DNA of 21,320 nt from CAYMFD01 sp964389475 (GTDB taxonomy: Bacteria; Bacteroidota; Bacteroidia; Chitinophagales; Saprospiraceae): NCBI GenBank assembly GCA_964389475.1, contig CAYMFD010000062.1, positions 1-21,320 of the forward strand. The letters run 5' to 3'. This document shows, one piece after another, positions 1-7,708 of the stretch. The translations under genes were made by a program, and so were the position numbers. Position 1 is the stretch's first letter. The number at the start of each line of letters is the position of its first letter. The notes beneath the pieces were generated by a model. The model had not been told where the DNA came from and made no database searches. It worked only from the letters and a program-made list of their open reading frames with translations.

Positions 1-81
1 AGATCAAAAGAAGGCAAAAATCATGTCGCTGTAAGGAAATTCTTGGCTAGTAAGTCACCAACAATACTAGATATGAACTAA
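1..81 (+). CDS. 3' end of an unidentified gene (partial)
   Basis: Frame 1 is open from the window edge to a TAA at 79-81 and gives 26 residues with a natural, mixed composition ending in ILDMN. The rest of the gene lies outside the window. No family is recognised from so short a tail. A chance open frame of this length is quite possible, so this is a tentative call. Confidence 0.3.
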   Translation, partial: RSKEGKNHVAVRKFLASKSPTILDMN

Positions 82-1025
82 GAGCCTATAGCTGTTCAAG
101 TGTTTTAGCTAAGCCAAGACCGATCTTGAGTCGTGTCAAAATTGCTTTTATTTTTCTACTGTATGGCATGCTATATCATGTTTAAATACGCTAATCACTT
201 CAGTAGTCCTGAGTGGTACTGCTTGTTCCGAAAAATCGCACATTTTGTCGACTCATGATCTATTTCTGTACAGCGACAGCTAATTGTTTGATGCTATCAT
301 TCTCTCGCACACTCAACCAAATACTAGTAGAATAACAAATTGCACTACATTTCTCTCTAAATCATTACCCAATTGACAGTAACGTAATGATAGGACATCC
401 ATTAAAAACTCCTGAGGTGCATCTCTAAATGCCGGACTTAGCTTCTTTGATATAAGGACCTTTGTCGTGCAAAGCACTTGGTAGGATTTATCGTTGGCCA
501 TTATGATGCGTCGCTCTACAGCAATAGGTAAGCGGATGGCAAAATGTGCGGCTTTTACCTAGCATAGGAAAAAAGTGATTGACAATCATAGACCAATAAG
601 TTGGTTCTTACTCCAAGTACAAACTAAAAACAGTAAAAGGACAGCAATTTTGATTCAGTAGCGGACGGTACTGGCGCTGCATTATAAATTAGTAGGTATT
701 AACTTTTATGTAGCTCTAATCCTTTAAGCAATTGTAAATACGCCAGTAATTGCCTTAGAGCGACTAGCTTTTTTGGTTACTTTTTCAGCAATGGAAAAAG
801 TAACTGGCCCGTCGCGCCAGTGCGACAATGCCTCACCAGAACCAGGGTCAAAAGGTCTGGTTTATCGAAGTGTGACTACAGGTTTTGTCGAGATGTATAT
901 TTTGTGGTATGCTAAGGGTTTAGATAGTATTATTGGGTAATCCTAAAATTTGAGAAGTCTCCACAACAAGCTGATCTTTTCCGTCCAATCACACCGTATC
1001 TTTACCCCTCATCTACGTCAGAACC
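82..1025. other. Long intergenic stretch without a convincing gene
   Basis: About 940 bases with many stops in all frames. The longest candidate is a 62-codon minus-strand frame at 313-501. It matches nothing I recognise, has no visible partner and is not called. No tRNA cloverleaf or rRNA segment was seen. The one structured part is the hairpin repeat at 761-826. The sequence just before the helicase start at 1026 probably carries its promoter, but no clear match to the Bacteroidota promoter consensus (TTTG, then TAnnTTTG) stands out. Confidence 0.5.
761..826 (+). repeat. Dispersed hairpin repeat, copy 1
   Basis: The unit starts with cgactag, then a T-run and GGTTACTTTTTC. It contains a perfect 11-bp hairpin (GTTACTTTTTC at 776-786 with GAAAAAGTAAC at 794-804) and then a second small hairpin, GTCGC (811-815) with GCGAC (822-826). 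A related copy lies in inverted orientation at 11687-11820. The shared parts are cgactag-T-run-GGTTACTTTTTC and ggcc-y-GTCGCGCCA-k-TGCGAC. Similar T-rich GGTTACTTTTT stretches are, from memory, common between genes in Bacteroidota. Function is unknown; it could be a REP-like non-autonomous element. Confidence 0.6.
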
Positions 1026-4000
1026 ATGTCCTCAACCAGCGAACGCCATGCTTACAACGAAGCATTTGACAAAGCCTACCTCCAGCTAAACGACCAACAG
1101 CGTGGTGCTGTCGAGGCGATCAACGGACCAGTGATGGCGCTGGCAGGGCCCGGTACGGGCAAGACGCAACTCCTAGCCGTACGTATCGGCTACATACTCC
1201 GCAAGACCGATACCAAGGCCGACGAGATACTCGCACTCACCTTTACGGATGCAGGAGCCTTTGCGATGCGACAGCGATTGAGACAGTTCATCGGCCCTGA
1301 GGCCAATAGGATTACAGTGGCTACCTTCCACTCCTTCTGCAGTCAGGTGATCGCAGACCACAGTGACTACTTCGGAGAGTATCGCGAGCTAGAACTCGTC
1401 AGTGATCTTGAGATCGTGGACATCCTCCGTAAGATCATCGAGAAAGCGCCTATCGACTCGCCTATACGTAAGCTGAAAGGCAAACCCTATCAAAATCTAT
1501 CTCGTATCAAGGAGCTCTTCGGTACGATGAAACGGGAGCACTGGACAGCTGACGATATGAAGAAGGCCGTCGCTGATATGGCCGATCGAGCAAGGGGACA
1601 CTTAGTCGCAGGACGTAAAACTAAGAGCACCATACTCCCTGGTGTCGTCTACGAAAAGGGGGATGTCCGGGAAGACAAAATCCAACAGGAGGTAGAAGGC
1701 ATGGAAGGCATCATCGCAGCGGCAGAGCAGCTAGATACCTACAATGCCATACTCGATCAGAGAGGTCTATACGACTACAATGATATGATCAACTGGGTAC
1801 TAAAGGCCTTTCAAACCAATGAGACCTTACTATCCGACTACCAAGAGCGATACCAATACCTCCTCGTAGACGAGTACCAAGACACCAACCGATCGCAAAA
1901 TAAGCTCGTCGAAACACTAGCCTCTTACTGGGAGGAGCCCAACCTCTTCGTCGTGGGTGATGATGACCAGTCGATCTATCGATTTCAAGGCGCCGAGATG
2001 GCCAATATCAATGCCTTCATCAAGAGATTTAACCCACAGGTACACGTACTGACCCAGAATTATAGGAGCAACCAGAATATCCTAGACCGAGCTACCAACC
2101 TCATTACCGTAAATGGTGACTCTCGCATAGCCCAAAAGCACAATGTACCCAAGACGCTGACAGCCAGTCATCCTGATAAAAAAGGGGTACCTAACGATGC
2201 TGCACGCGTAAGCATCACCGCCTATGCTAACAAGACACAGGAGGAGGCCGGCACTATACAGCGCATCCTCGACCTACATAAGCAAGGGGTCGCCTACAGT
2301 GATATCGCTGTGCTGTACACCAAGCATGCGCAAGCGACGGACATCATCCGATACCTCACCCAAAAAGGCATACCCGTCAATGTCAAAAAGCGGGTCAATG
2401 TCCTCGACGAAATCGATGTCCGACGACTACTCACGATCCTGGAGTATATCGAGACGGAGTACAAGTCACCACACAGCGGCCAGCACCTACTCTTTGAGTT
2501 ATTGCACTTTGACTTTTTTGGGCTAGAGCCTAGAGATATAGGACGTATCAGTGTCCACTGCCGCCACCGCTATAAAGACGAGCAAGAAGAACAGTCAGAC
2601 GACAAGGCCAAGCAGCAGCCTTACTGGCGCGACGTCATGCAAGACGAGACCGTGATGACCGAGCTAGGGGTTGCCGATCGTACCAAGATGATGGCTACGG
2701 CACAGCAGATCGAGTCATGGATCTCCGCTACCAAAAACTATACCCTCCAGATACTATTCGAAAAAGTACTTACTGAGAGTGGGCTACTCTACGAAATCCT
2801 GAGTAGTGGCGAGACCTCCTGGCGACTGCAGGTGGTCAATACGCTATTTGACTTTATCAAAAACGAATCTGCCAAGATCCCCACGCTGTCACTGACCGCC
2901 ATGCTCGATATGATAGGGCAGATGCAAGAGGAGAATATCGACTTGCAGATCATGCGGGTAACCTCTGCGACGGACGCCGTCAATTTCATGACCATCCACA
3001 GTAGTAAGGGCCTAGAGTTTGACCATGTGATGATCATCGGCTGTCACGAAAAGAACTGGGAAAAGAAGCGAGGCAACTCCTTCAATTACTCCTATCCTCA
3101 GCTCAAGTTTCCAGAAAATGACGTGGAGAAAACCGTCACACTGCAAGAGCTGCGGCGACTGCTATTCGTCGGTATCACCAGGGCGGCAGACTACTGTTAC
3201 ATCAGTTATGGCGCCAAGGACGACAGTGGCAAAGACCGCCTAGCCAGCCAGTTTATAGGTGAGGCAGGCCTCGACGCAACGGACATAGAAATCACGCCAG
3301 TACCAGTAAGATTGGTGGATGACTACCAGAGCGAACTACTCAAGTACCACGCTGCCAAGCCACAGCTGATCGACCATGACCTGATAGATCGCGTACTAGC
3401 TAAGTTTAGGATGTCGAGTACCAGCCTCAACAAGTACCTCAACTGTCCTACGACTTTCTACTACGAAAACATCCTCCGCGTACCCTCTGCTAGGACGACC
3501 TATATCGGCTACGGTAATGCCGTACACTATGCCCTAGAGATGTACAACATTAAGCAGGAGAAGGACAATATGGAGGACCCTGGTCTAGACTTCCTGCTCA
3601 GCCAGTATATCAAAGGACTAGAGAAGTATCGCTCCCACTTCACTGACCTAGAGTTTCAAAACATACGACACCACGGTCGAGAGAGCCTGACCAACTATTA
3701 CGAAGATAATCGAGCTAGGTGGGCAGCTCCACGAAGTGTCAAGGCAGAGTACAAGGTCGCACACACAGAGTATGAAGGTGTGCCGATCTCGGGTACTATA
3801 GATCGACTAGAGGTCTACGATGACCGACTCGTTATGATAGATTACAAGACGGGTGCTCCTGCTAATGCCAGTAAAAAGGTAAAGCCTCCCAAAGAAGTTG
3901 AAGACCTAGGTGGCGACTACTGGCGACAGATCTTTTTCTACTACCTACTGCTCAAAGGCGAAGGGCGGTTTACCATCCGAATAGACCAAGGTGTGATGTC

Positions 4001-4247
4001 CTATGTCGAGCAGCAGAAAAACGGCAAGTATCGCAATGACAGATTTGAGATGGATAAGGAGTCAATCGCTACGGTCAGTAAGCAACTCGTGCAGGCATAT
4101 GCCGACATCCTCGAACATAAGTTCGACGAGGGCTGTAAGGACAGTGACTGCAAGTGGTGCACCTTCGTCTCAGATAATACCAAAGAGGCATTGCTTACCA
4201 CTCAAGTTATAGACGAGGATGATGCTAGGCAGCATATTGAACTCTAA
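1026..4247 (+). CDS. UvrD/PcrA-like DNA helicase fused to a PD-(D/E)XK nuclease with an iron-sulfur staple
   Basis: A 1073-residue superfamily 1 helicase-nuclease. Helicase motifs in order: Walker A GPGTGKT at 41-47, DEYQDT near 281, DDDQSIYRFQGA near 313-322, QNYRSN after it, MTIHSSKGLEFD near 653 and LLFVGITRAA near 711-720. The C-terminal RecB-like nuclease begins near 797 (STSLNKYLNCP) and has GTIDRLE followed by IDYKTG near 937, the expected acidic and lysine catalytic residues. One cysteine near 806 plus C-x4-C-x2-C near 1036-1044 form the four ligands of a [4Fe-4S] cluster, as in AddB and Cas4-type nucleases. By family it should unwind and degrade DNA ends in recombinational repair. 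No AddB or RecC partner is adjacent, so it may act as a single-chain enzyme. The ATG at 1026 precedes the motifs by a normal distance. It appears intact. Confidence 0.93.
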   Translation: MSSTSERHAYNEAFDKAYLQLNDQQRGAVEAINGPVMALAGPGTGKTQLLAVRIGYILRKTDTKADEILALTFTDAGAFAMRQRLRQFIGPEANRITVATFHSFCSQVIADHSDYFGEYRELELVSDLEIVDILRKIIEKAPIDSPIRKLKGKPYQNLSRIKELFGTMKREHWTADDMKKAVADMADRARGHLVAGRKTKSTILPGVVYEKGDVREDKIQQEVEGMEGIIAAAEQLDTYNAILDQRGLYDYNDMINWVLKAFQTNETLLSDYQERYQYLLVDEYQDTNRSQNKLVETLASYWEEPNLFVVGDDDQSIYRFQGAEMANINAFIKRFNPQVHVLTQNYRSNQNILDRATNLITVNGDSRIAQKHNVPKTLTASHPDKKGVPNDAARVSITAYANKTQEEAGTIQRILDLHKQGVAYSDIAVLYTKHAQATDIIRYLTQKGIPVNVKKRVNVLDEIDVRRLLTILEYIETEYKSPHSGQHLLFELLHFDFFGLEPRDIGRISVHCRHRYKDEQEEQSDDKAKQQPYWRDVMQDETVMTELGVADRTKMMATAQQIESWISATKNYTLQILFEKVLTESGLLYEILSSGETSWRLQVVNTLFDFIKNESAKIPTLSLTAMLDMIGQMQEENIDLQIMRVTSATDAVNFMTIHSSKGLEFDHVMIIGCHEKNWEKKRGNSFNYSYPQLKFPENDVEKTVTLQELRRLLFVGITRAADYCYISYGAKDDSGKDRLASQFIGEAGLDATDIEITPVPVRLVDDYQSELLKYHAAKPQLIDHDLIDRVLAKFRMSSTSLNKYLNCPTTFYYENILRVPSARTTYIGYGNAVHYALEMYNIKQEKDNMEDPGLDFLLSQYIKGLEKYRSHFTDLEFQNIRHHGRESLTNYYEDNRARWAAPRSVKAEYKVAHTEYEGVPISGTIDRLEVYDDRLVMIDYKTGAPANASKKVKPPKEVEDLGGDYWRQIFFYYLLLKGEGRFTIRIDQGVMSYVEQQKNGKYRNDRFEMDKESIATVSKQLVQAYADILEHKFDEGCKDSDCKWCTFVSDNTKEALLTTQVIDEDDARQHIEL

Positions 4248-4329
4248 ATCTGTTTATTGATACGAAGTCAAACAATCACTTTTACATACTGCAATAGTCA
4301 ATCCTATCACATTGCAAATCAAAATTTTT

Positions 4330-5550
4330 ATGAAGAACCTAAGTATTAGAATTTCACTCGCTGTGTGTGCAGCACTCCTCATCTTTACCTCGTGCGAAGA
4401 AGGCACAGGAGGTAGCAATCCTGGCGGCAACGCCGATAGCCCATCTGTATCTATCACAGGATCAGACGTCACAGTCGCACCTGGTGATACGGTCTACGTA
4501 ACGGTATCTGCTGTAGAAGGCGACAGCCCACTCAATGCGCTTACGGTAACAGAAAATGGTAGTAATGTACCTCTAGACCGATTACTCCTAGACGGTGCCC
4601 TAGCATCTGCTAACCCTCAACTAATCGTCGACGCATCAGAGAAGGTAAGCTTCACGAGAGAAGTAGGCGTCATCATCCCTAGCGATGGTGGTACAGCATA
4701 CAGTTACGTCTATCTAGTATCAGACGAAGACATGCTATCCGAGTCTCAGACGATATTCGTAACCATAGCTGCTGATCCTCCGACCTTTGACATACTAGGT
4801 GATGGAGACATCCAGACGGCTGTCAATGCACTTACGGGCTTTAACGTAGTAGGTACAGCTAATGGCGCTGCTATGAATACGATCAGCGTCACTATCGATG
4901 GTGTCAACGTTGATCAGTTCACCTTTAATGGCACAGACGTTGCTAATCCATATACCTTGATCGATGCTGAGAGACAGTCCTTTGAGACGTCTATGCTCGT
5001 ACGATCACCTATGATGGGCGGCGACTACACAGTAGAGGTAACAGTAACTGATGAGCTAGGCCGCACAGTCAGTGATCAGATCATTTTCGTAACAGGTACG
5101 ACAGCTGTTGTATATCTCGACAGGAGGTTTTTTAATGCTATCGGTAGTGGTAATGGAGCCATAGACCTCGATACAGGTGAAAACGTAAGCAGCAATAGTA
5201 CGGAGTCAGAACTACAAGATGACGGCATCGACGATACGATCGATCCTACTGTACAGGAGAACTGGTTCGCTAGTTTCTCACCAGAAAATGGTGCAGACCT
5301 CAGCCTCATCGTAGCTGGAGAGAATGGTGTAGGTGAGACCTGGACATTTGACGGCGTAGACTTACAAGAAGACGTAAGAGCACTACGATCTAATGGTACT
5401 GCTCTGACGAGCTCAGGAACTGTAACTGTAGGTCAGACTTACCTAATAACGAGAGATGCTAACGTCTATCTTATTAGAATCGATGAAGTCAACTATGTAG
5501 ACAATGATAACGAAGACAACTATGTGATTGACATCAAGCTAGGTCAATAG
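4330..5550 (+). CDS. Surface-exposed lipoprotein, unknown function
   Basis: 406 residues from the ATG at 4330. An in-frame TTG at 4312 would add six residues, but the ATG gives the proper signal: MKNLS, a hydrophobic stretch, then the lipobox IFTSC with Cys22 as lipid anchor. The cysteine is followed by Glu-Glu-Gly, an acidic start resembling the lipoprotein export signal of Bacteroidota, which favours placement on the outer face of the outer membrane. Next come a Gly/Asn/Ser-rich linker and Thr/Val/Asp-rich beta-type sequence resembling Ig-like or cadherin-like domains (about 40-130 and 150-260), then a C-terminal region of about 140 residues that I cannot assign. No enzyme motif is seen. 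It is 82 bases after the helicase but probably unrelated to it. A terminator follows at 5574-5610. Confidence 0.75.
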   Translation: MKNLSIRISLAVCAALLIFTSCEEGTGGSNPGGNADSPSVSITGSDVTVAPGDTVYVTVSAVEGDSPLNALTVTENGSNVPLDRLLLDGALASANPQLIVDASEKVSFTREVGVIIPSDGGTAYSYVYLVSDEDMLSESQTIFVTIAADPPTFDILGDGDIQTAVNALTGFNVVGTANGAAMNTISVTIDGVNVDQFTFNGTDVANPYTLIDAERQSFETSMLVRSPMMGGDYTVEVTVTDELGRTVSDQIIFVTGTTAVVYLDRRFFNAIGSGNGAIDLDTGENVSSNSTESELQDDGIDDTIDPTVQENWFASFSPENGADLSLIVAGENGVGETWTFDGVDLQEDVRALRSNGTALTSSGTVTVGQTYLITRDANVYLIRIDEVNYVDNDNEDNYVIDIKLGQ

Positions 5551-5573
5551 TCATAGCTTACGCTAAAAGGTAT

Positions 5574-5610
5574 AAGGCCCCGCTAGTAGAGATATTAGTG
5601 GGGCTTCTTT
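5574..5610 (+). terminator. Rho-independent terminator of the lipoprotein gene
   Basis: Stem GCCCCGCTA (5577-5585) pairs with TAGTGGGGC (5596-5604), with one G-U pair and a 10-base loop, followed by TTCTTT. It starts 24 bases after the stop codon at 5550. Confidence 0.85.
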
Positions 5611-5632
5611 GTGAGTAGTCATAGAAAAATTG

Positions 5633-5685
5633 CGAAGAAAAAACAGAAAGTGAAGAGATCACATCGCTCTAAGCGATCAGATCTC
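5633..5685 (-). terminator. Terminator at the outer dnaJ-end copy, now closing the cassette
   Basis: Read on the minus strand, GAGATC-TG-ATCGCT, loop TAG, AGCGAT-GT-GATCTC forms a 12-bp stem with a 2x2 internal loop (5655-5685). It is followed by a U-rich tail (5633-5654, including six consecutive T). The related hairpin behind the intact dnaJ (7538-7566) has no U tail. This copy is therefore probably the original dnaJ terminator and today ends the longer minus-strand transcript. Confidence 0.7.
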
Positions 5686-5765
5686 CCTATCGCCCCTTAC
5701 GCAAAGTAGTCTTTCATCTTTTCGAGTAGGGCTATATCAACCTTACCGAGGTTATTGGGGGTCCA
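5653..5765 (-). pseudogene. Detached 3' end of dnaJ (diverged duplicate)
   Basis: This stretch aligns with 7535-7708, the end of the intact dnaJ plus its trailing hairpin. The segment 5718-5765 matches 7661-7708 at 42 of 48 bases, and 5703-5717 matches 7583-7597 at 15 of 15. The hairpin part, 5653-5686, matches 7535-7568 at 32 of 34. A 63-bp block of dnaJ (7598-7660) is missing between short TCAT repeats, which keeps the frame. Translated on the minus strand it reads WTPNNLGKVDIALLEKMKDYFA then stop, against WTPKNLGKADIALLEKMRD...RMKDYFS in the intact gene. It has no start of its own and is separated from dnaJ by the two-gene cassette. Confidence 0.85.
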
Positions 5766-5800
5766 TTAAGACCCCTTAATAGTAAGTGCATGTCACTTAC
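5757..5800. other. Two small hairpins at the downstream edge of the cassette
   Basis: GGGGTC (5758-5763) pairs with GACCCC (5770-5775) across the junction between the dnaJ-like fragment and the cassette. GTAAGTG (5782-5788) pairs with CACTTAC (5794-5800), starting 9 bases beyond the nuclease stop codon. Neither has a U tail. They could be cassette ends, RNA 3' stabilisers or chance. Confidence 0.4.
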
Positions 5801-5808
5801 GCCAACAA

Positions 5809-6309
5809 CTACTGTAACTTATCAAGATCAATGGTGGCACTATCTCTAAGAATCACGCCATACCGCTTCTTAAACTCTTCAAGAGAATTACTCCTGCTAG
5901 AATGGCTCTTGGGCCTTCGATTATTGCATACATAGGCGTATCGAATCTTAGCTCCTAAAGCACTATCCAAGCGTTCAATTTCGCCAAGTGTAGAGACAAT
6001 TTGCTGCTTACCGTCACTAAACCAGCCACTACTGTTCCTCTCCTTCAACTCAATTAATATGTAGCGACTGCCATCTACCAGTAGGCCATCACATCTCTTG
6101 CTATTATTGTCGAATACAGAAACGATAGATGGACAATTATCTATGGCATATAGCTCAACTTGACGTCCTTCACTACTAAGAACGGTGGCCGTCCATTTAT
6201 CTCCAGCATCATGTACAATAAAGCACGGCTTACTGTCAGTATCATCTAATATACCAAAGCAGGCAGCCGTAGACCGCGAGGCACACTTATGGTCTAGCAG
6301 CTTACTCAA
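5809..6309 (-). CDS. Small PD-(D/E)XK nuclease-like protein, partner of the upstream ATPase
   Basis: 166 residues. The core has the restriction-nuclease pattern: Asp74 in RCDGLLVD, a beta strand with ELK at 87-89 (Glu87, Lys89) and Gln102-Gln103 in the following helix. A later strand reads YAYVCNNRRP. I infer a single-domain DNA or RNA nuclease. No DNA-recognition domain, membrane segment or signal peptide is visible. The start is TTG at 6309, overlapping the ATPase stop as TTGA; no ATG occurs early in the frame, so this coupled start is the best choice. The 4-bp overlap implies equal expression with the ATPase and a joint complex. I do not recognise a named family. It could alternatively be an inactive fold member that only binds nucleic acid. 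Confidence 0.72.
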   Translation of the reverse strand: MSKLLDHKCASRSTAACFGILDDTDSKPCFIVHDAGDKWTATVLSSEGRQVELYAIDNCPSIVSVFDNNSKRCDGLLVDGSRYILIELKERNSSGWFSDGKQQIVSTLGEIERLDSALGAKIRYAYVCNNRRPKSHSSRSNSLEEFKKRYGVILRDSATIDLDKLQ

Positions 6310-7517
6310 ACCTCGGCATTCATCTCAAGTAATGATATGAACTGCTCGTTGAAGTCTTGCAGGGCATCATTGAGAGGGTTTTCATCTGATGGCAAAGACT
6401 CGTAGTTAGGCAATTTACTGATCACACCGTTTGCCAAATGATAGATCGCAATCTCATCGCCTGAAATCGTGGATAAGTGTGGTACTATAGGCTTAGAAAG
6501 TAAGCTATCCGACTGATTTACTTTGTGTGCTTTAGCAGCAAGCGTCAGATAGTTTATAATGTAGGGACTATGTGTCGTAATGATTGTTTTATTGTGTGCT
6601 AAAGCATTAGTATACTCAATGATCTTGTATAATATAGCTCCTTGAGAGGACGGAAATAAGCTGATCTCAGGTTCCTCAATTATACTGACTAATGACTGAT
6701 ACTGCCTAGTACCTGATAATAAGCGTAGATACAAGAGCTTTACGTCATCATCAAGCTTATCATTGTTTGCTATACGTCGAACTTTTTTTTCTAAGTCCTT
6801 TTCATCTTGCAAGCTATTTTCTTGATGTCGATCGATGGTTTGACCCTTTACCATTTTAGTTAGATAGGCTTGTACCATCAACATAGGGGCCATTGTCTGG
6901 TATCCACTAGAAGCATTGAGTAGTGGTATCTCATAGTTGCCCCCCCTTAGTGTTAGCTGCTTGCCAGATCTTGTTATGCTCACATTATCAAAAGGCAAAG
7001 CAAACCTGTCATCTAGCTGTGACACTGCATCTAGATACTCATCCATAAAAGCATACAGTGGCTTTGGTAGTCGCTTGACTAAATCAGGGCGGCCAACTGC
7101 AGATACAAAGCTTCGCTCTGCAGGAGTATACATGATCTTAGGAAATAGGTAAGCGTCATCAATACTTTGGTCTTCAAATCGCAGCTCACCATTTTCGTAG
7201 ACAAAATGAAATGCCTTACCCTTGTACGCGATATAGCTATCTCTTTCTAAAAAAGTATCAATGCCTTGATAAGCTATCTGCTTTTGAAATCGATTGTACT
7301 TGGTATAGTAACTGGGCTGATGGTCTTGCCGGGCAAGAGATTTCTCAATCCATATACAAGTCGATAAGATCTTTGCAATTGTACTTTTGCCCGTGCCCTG
7401 GTCTCCGACAAAGACGGTTACCTTATCAACGGTAAGAAAACCATCTAGATACCCATCTCTAATAGGCCCCACATTTCTCACGCATATACTATACATACCT
7501 GTAAAGGTAGTGATCAT
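6306..7517 (-). CDS. AAA/ABC-like ATPase of the OLD-type superfamily (AAA_15/AAA_21 group), putative defence component
   Basis: 403 residues. It has Walker A GDQGTGKST (38-46), the TPAERS motif (131-136) often seen in this ATPase group, an ABC-like signature NASSGYQ (201-207), Walker B SLVSIIEEPE (275-284, Glu catalytic) and an H-loop histidine in TTHSPY (His316). There is no TOPRIM or HNH domain at the C-terminus, so it is not a full OLD nuclease; the nuclease function appears to lie in the overlapping downstream gene. ATPase-plus-nuclease pairs of this kind (for example Septu, PARIS and Lamassu by general design) act in anti-phage defence, and by analogy this pair may too. The start is uncertain: ATG at 7517 or at 7496 just before YSICVRNVGP. 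It lies 59 bases after the dnaJ stop with no clear promoter of its own. Confidence 0.82.
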   Translation of the reverse strand: MITTFTGMYSICVRNVGPIRDGYLDGFLTVDKVTVFVGDQGTGKSTIAKILSTCIWIEKSLARQDHQPSYYTKYNRFQKQIAYQGIDTFLERDSYIAYKGKAFHFVYENGELRFEDQSIDDAYLFPKIMYTPAERSFVSAVGRPDLVKRLPKPLYAFMDEYLDAVSQLDDRFALPFDNVSITRSGKQLTLRGGNYEIPLLNASSGYQTMAPMLMVQAYLTKMVKGQTIDRHQENSLQDEKDLEKKVRRIANNDKLDDDVKLLYLRLLSGTRQYQSLVSIIEEPEISLFPSSQGAILYKIIEYTNALAHNKTIITTHSPYIINYLTLAAKAHKVNQSDSLLSKPIVPHLSTISGDEIAIYHLANGVISKLPNYESLPSDENPLNDALQDFNEQFISLLEMNAEV

Positions 7518-7534
7518 ATATTGATCGAGGTATT

Positions 7535-7708
7535 AAGATATCACATCGCTCTAAGCGATCTGATCTCCTTGTAGCCTTAGCTAAAGTAGTCTTTCATCCT
7601 GTCAAAGAAGCCCTTCTCGCCCTTCTCGGGAGCAGGTGCGAAGGCAGGGTTATCTCTCATCTTTTCGAGTAGAGCTATATCGGCCTTGCCGAGGTTTTTG
7701 GGTGTCCA
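7535..7708 (-). repeat. Inner dnaJ-end repeat (end of intact dnaJ plus hairpin)
   Basis: Direct counterpart of 5653-5765. It holds the last 44 codons of dnaJ and the following hairpin: ATCGCT (7545-7550) with AGCGAT (7554-7559), extended by ATCA and TGAT after one mismatch. No U tract follows on the minus strand, unlike the outer copy. The two copies frame the cassette as a direct repeat of about 110-175 bp. Confidence 0.8.

Larger units (their letters stand above)
5766..7534 (-). mobile_element. Two-gene ATPase-nuclease cassette between dnaJ-end repeats
   Basis: The interval is bounded exactly by the two dnaJ 3'-end copies and contains only the ATPase and nuclease genes, with no integrase, transposase or tRNA. 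The sampled line 7201-7260 has 20 G+C of 60, while the sampled dnaJ line 7921-7980 has 34 of 60, so the cassette looks clearly more A+T-rich. Insertion by site-specific recombination at the gene end, or homologous import from a relative that already carried the pair, would both give this layout. Calling it mobile is an inference from the flanking repeat and base composition. Confidence 0.6.

Noticed and set aside
313..501. 62-codon minus-strand frame in the first intergenic region
   Set aside because: No recognised family, no neighbour and no visible ribosome site. Frames of this length are expected by chance in 940 bases of moderately A+T-rich DNA.
2224..2526. 100-codon plus-strand frame inside the helicase gene
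   Set aside because: Ser/Arg-rich out-of-frame reading of the helicase with no domain; a shadow.
4312..4329. TTG start for the lipoprotein
   Set aside because: It adds six residues before a good ATG that directly opens a lipoprotein signal peptide.
5653..7708. CRISPR-like or phage attachment site with tRNA
   Set aside because: Only two repeat copies with a gene-containing interval, no tRNA and no integrase. The repeat is dnaJ sequence, so it is a duplicated gene end rather than an array.
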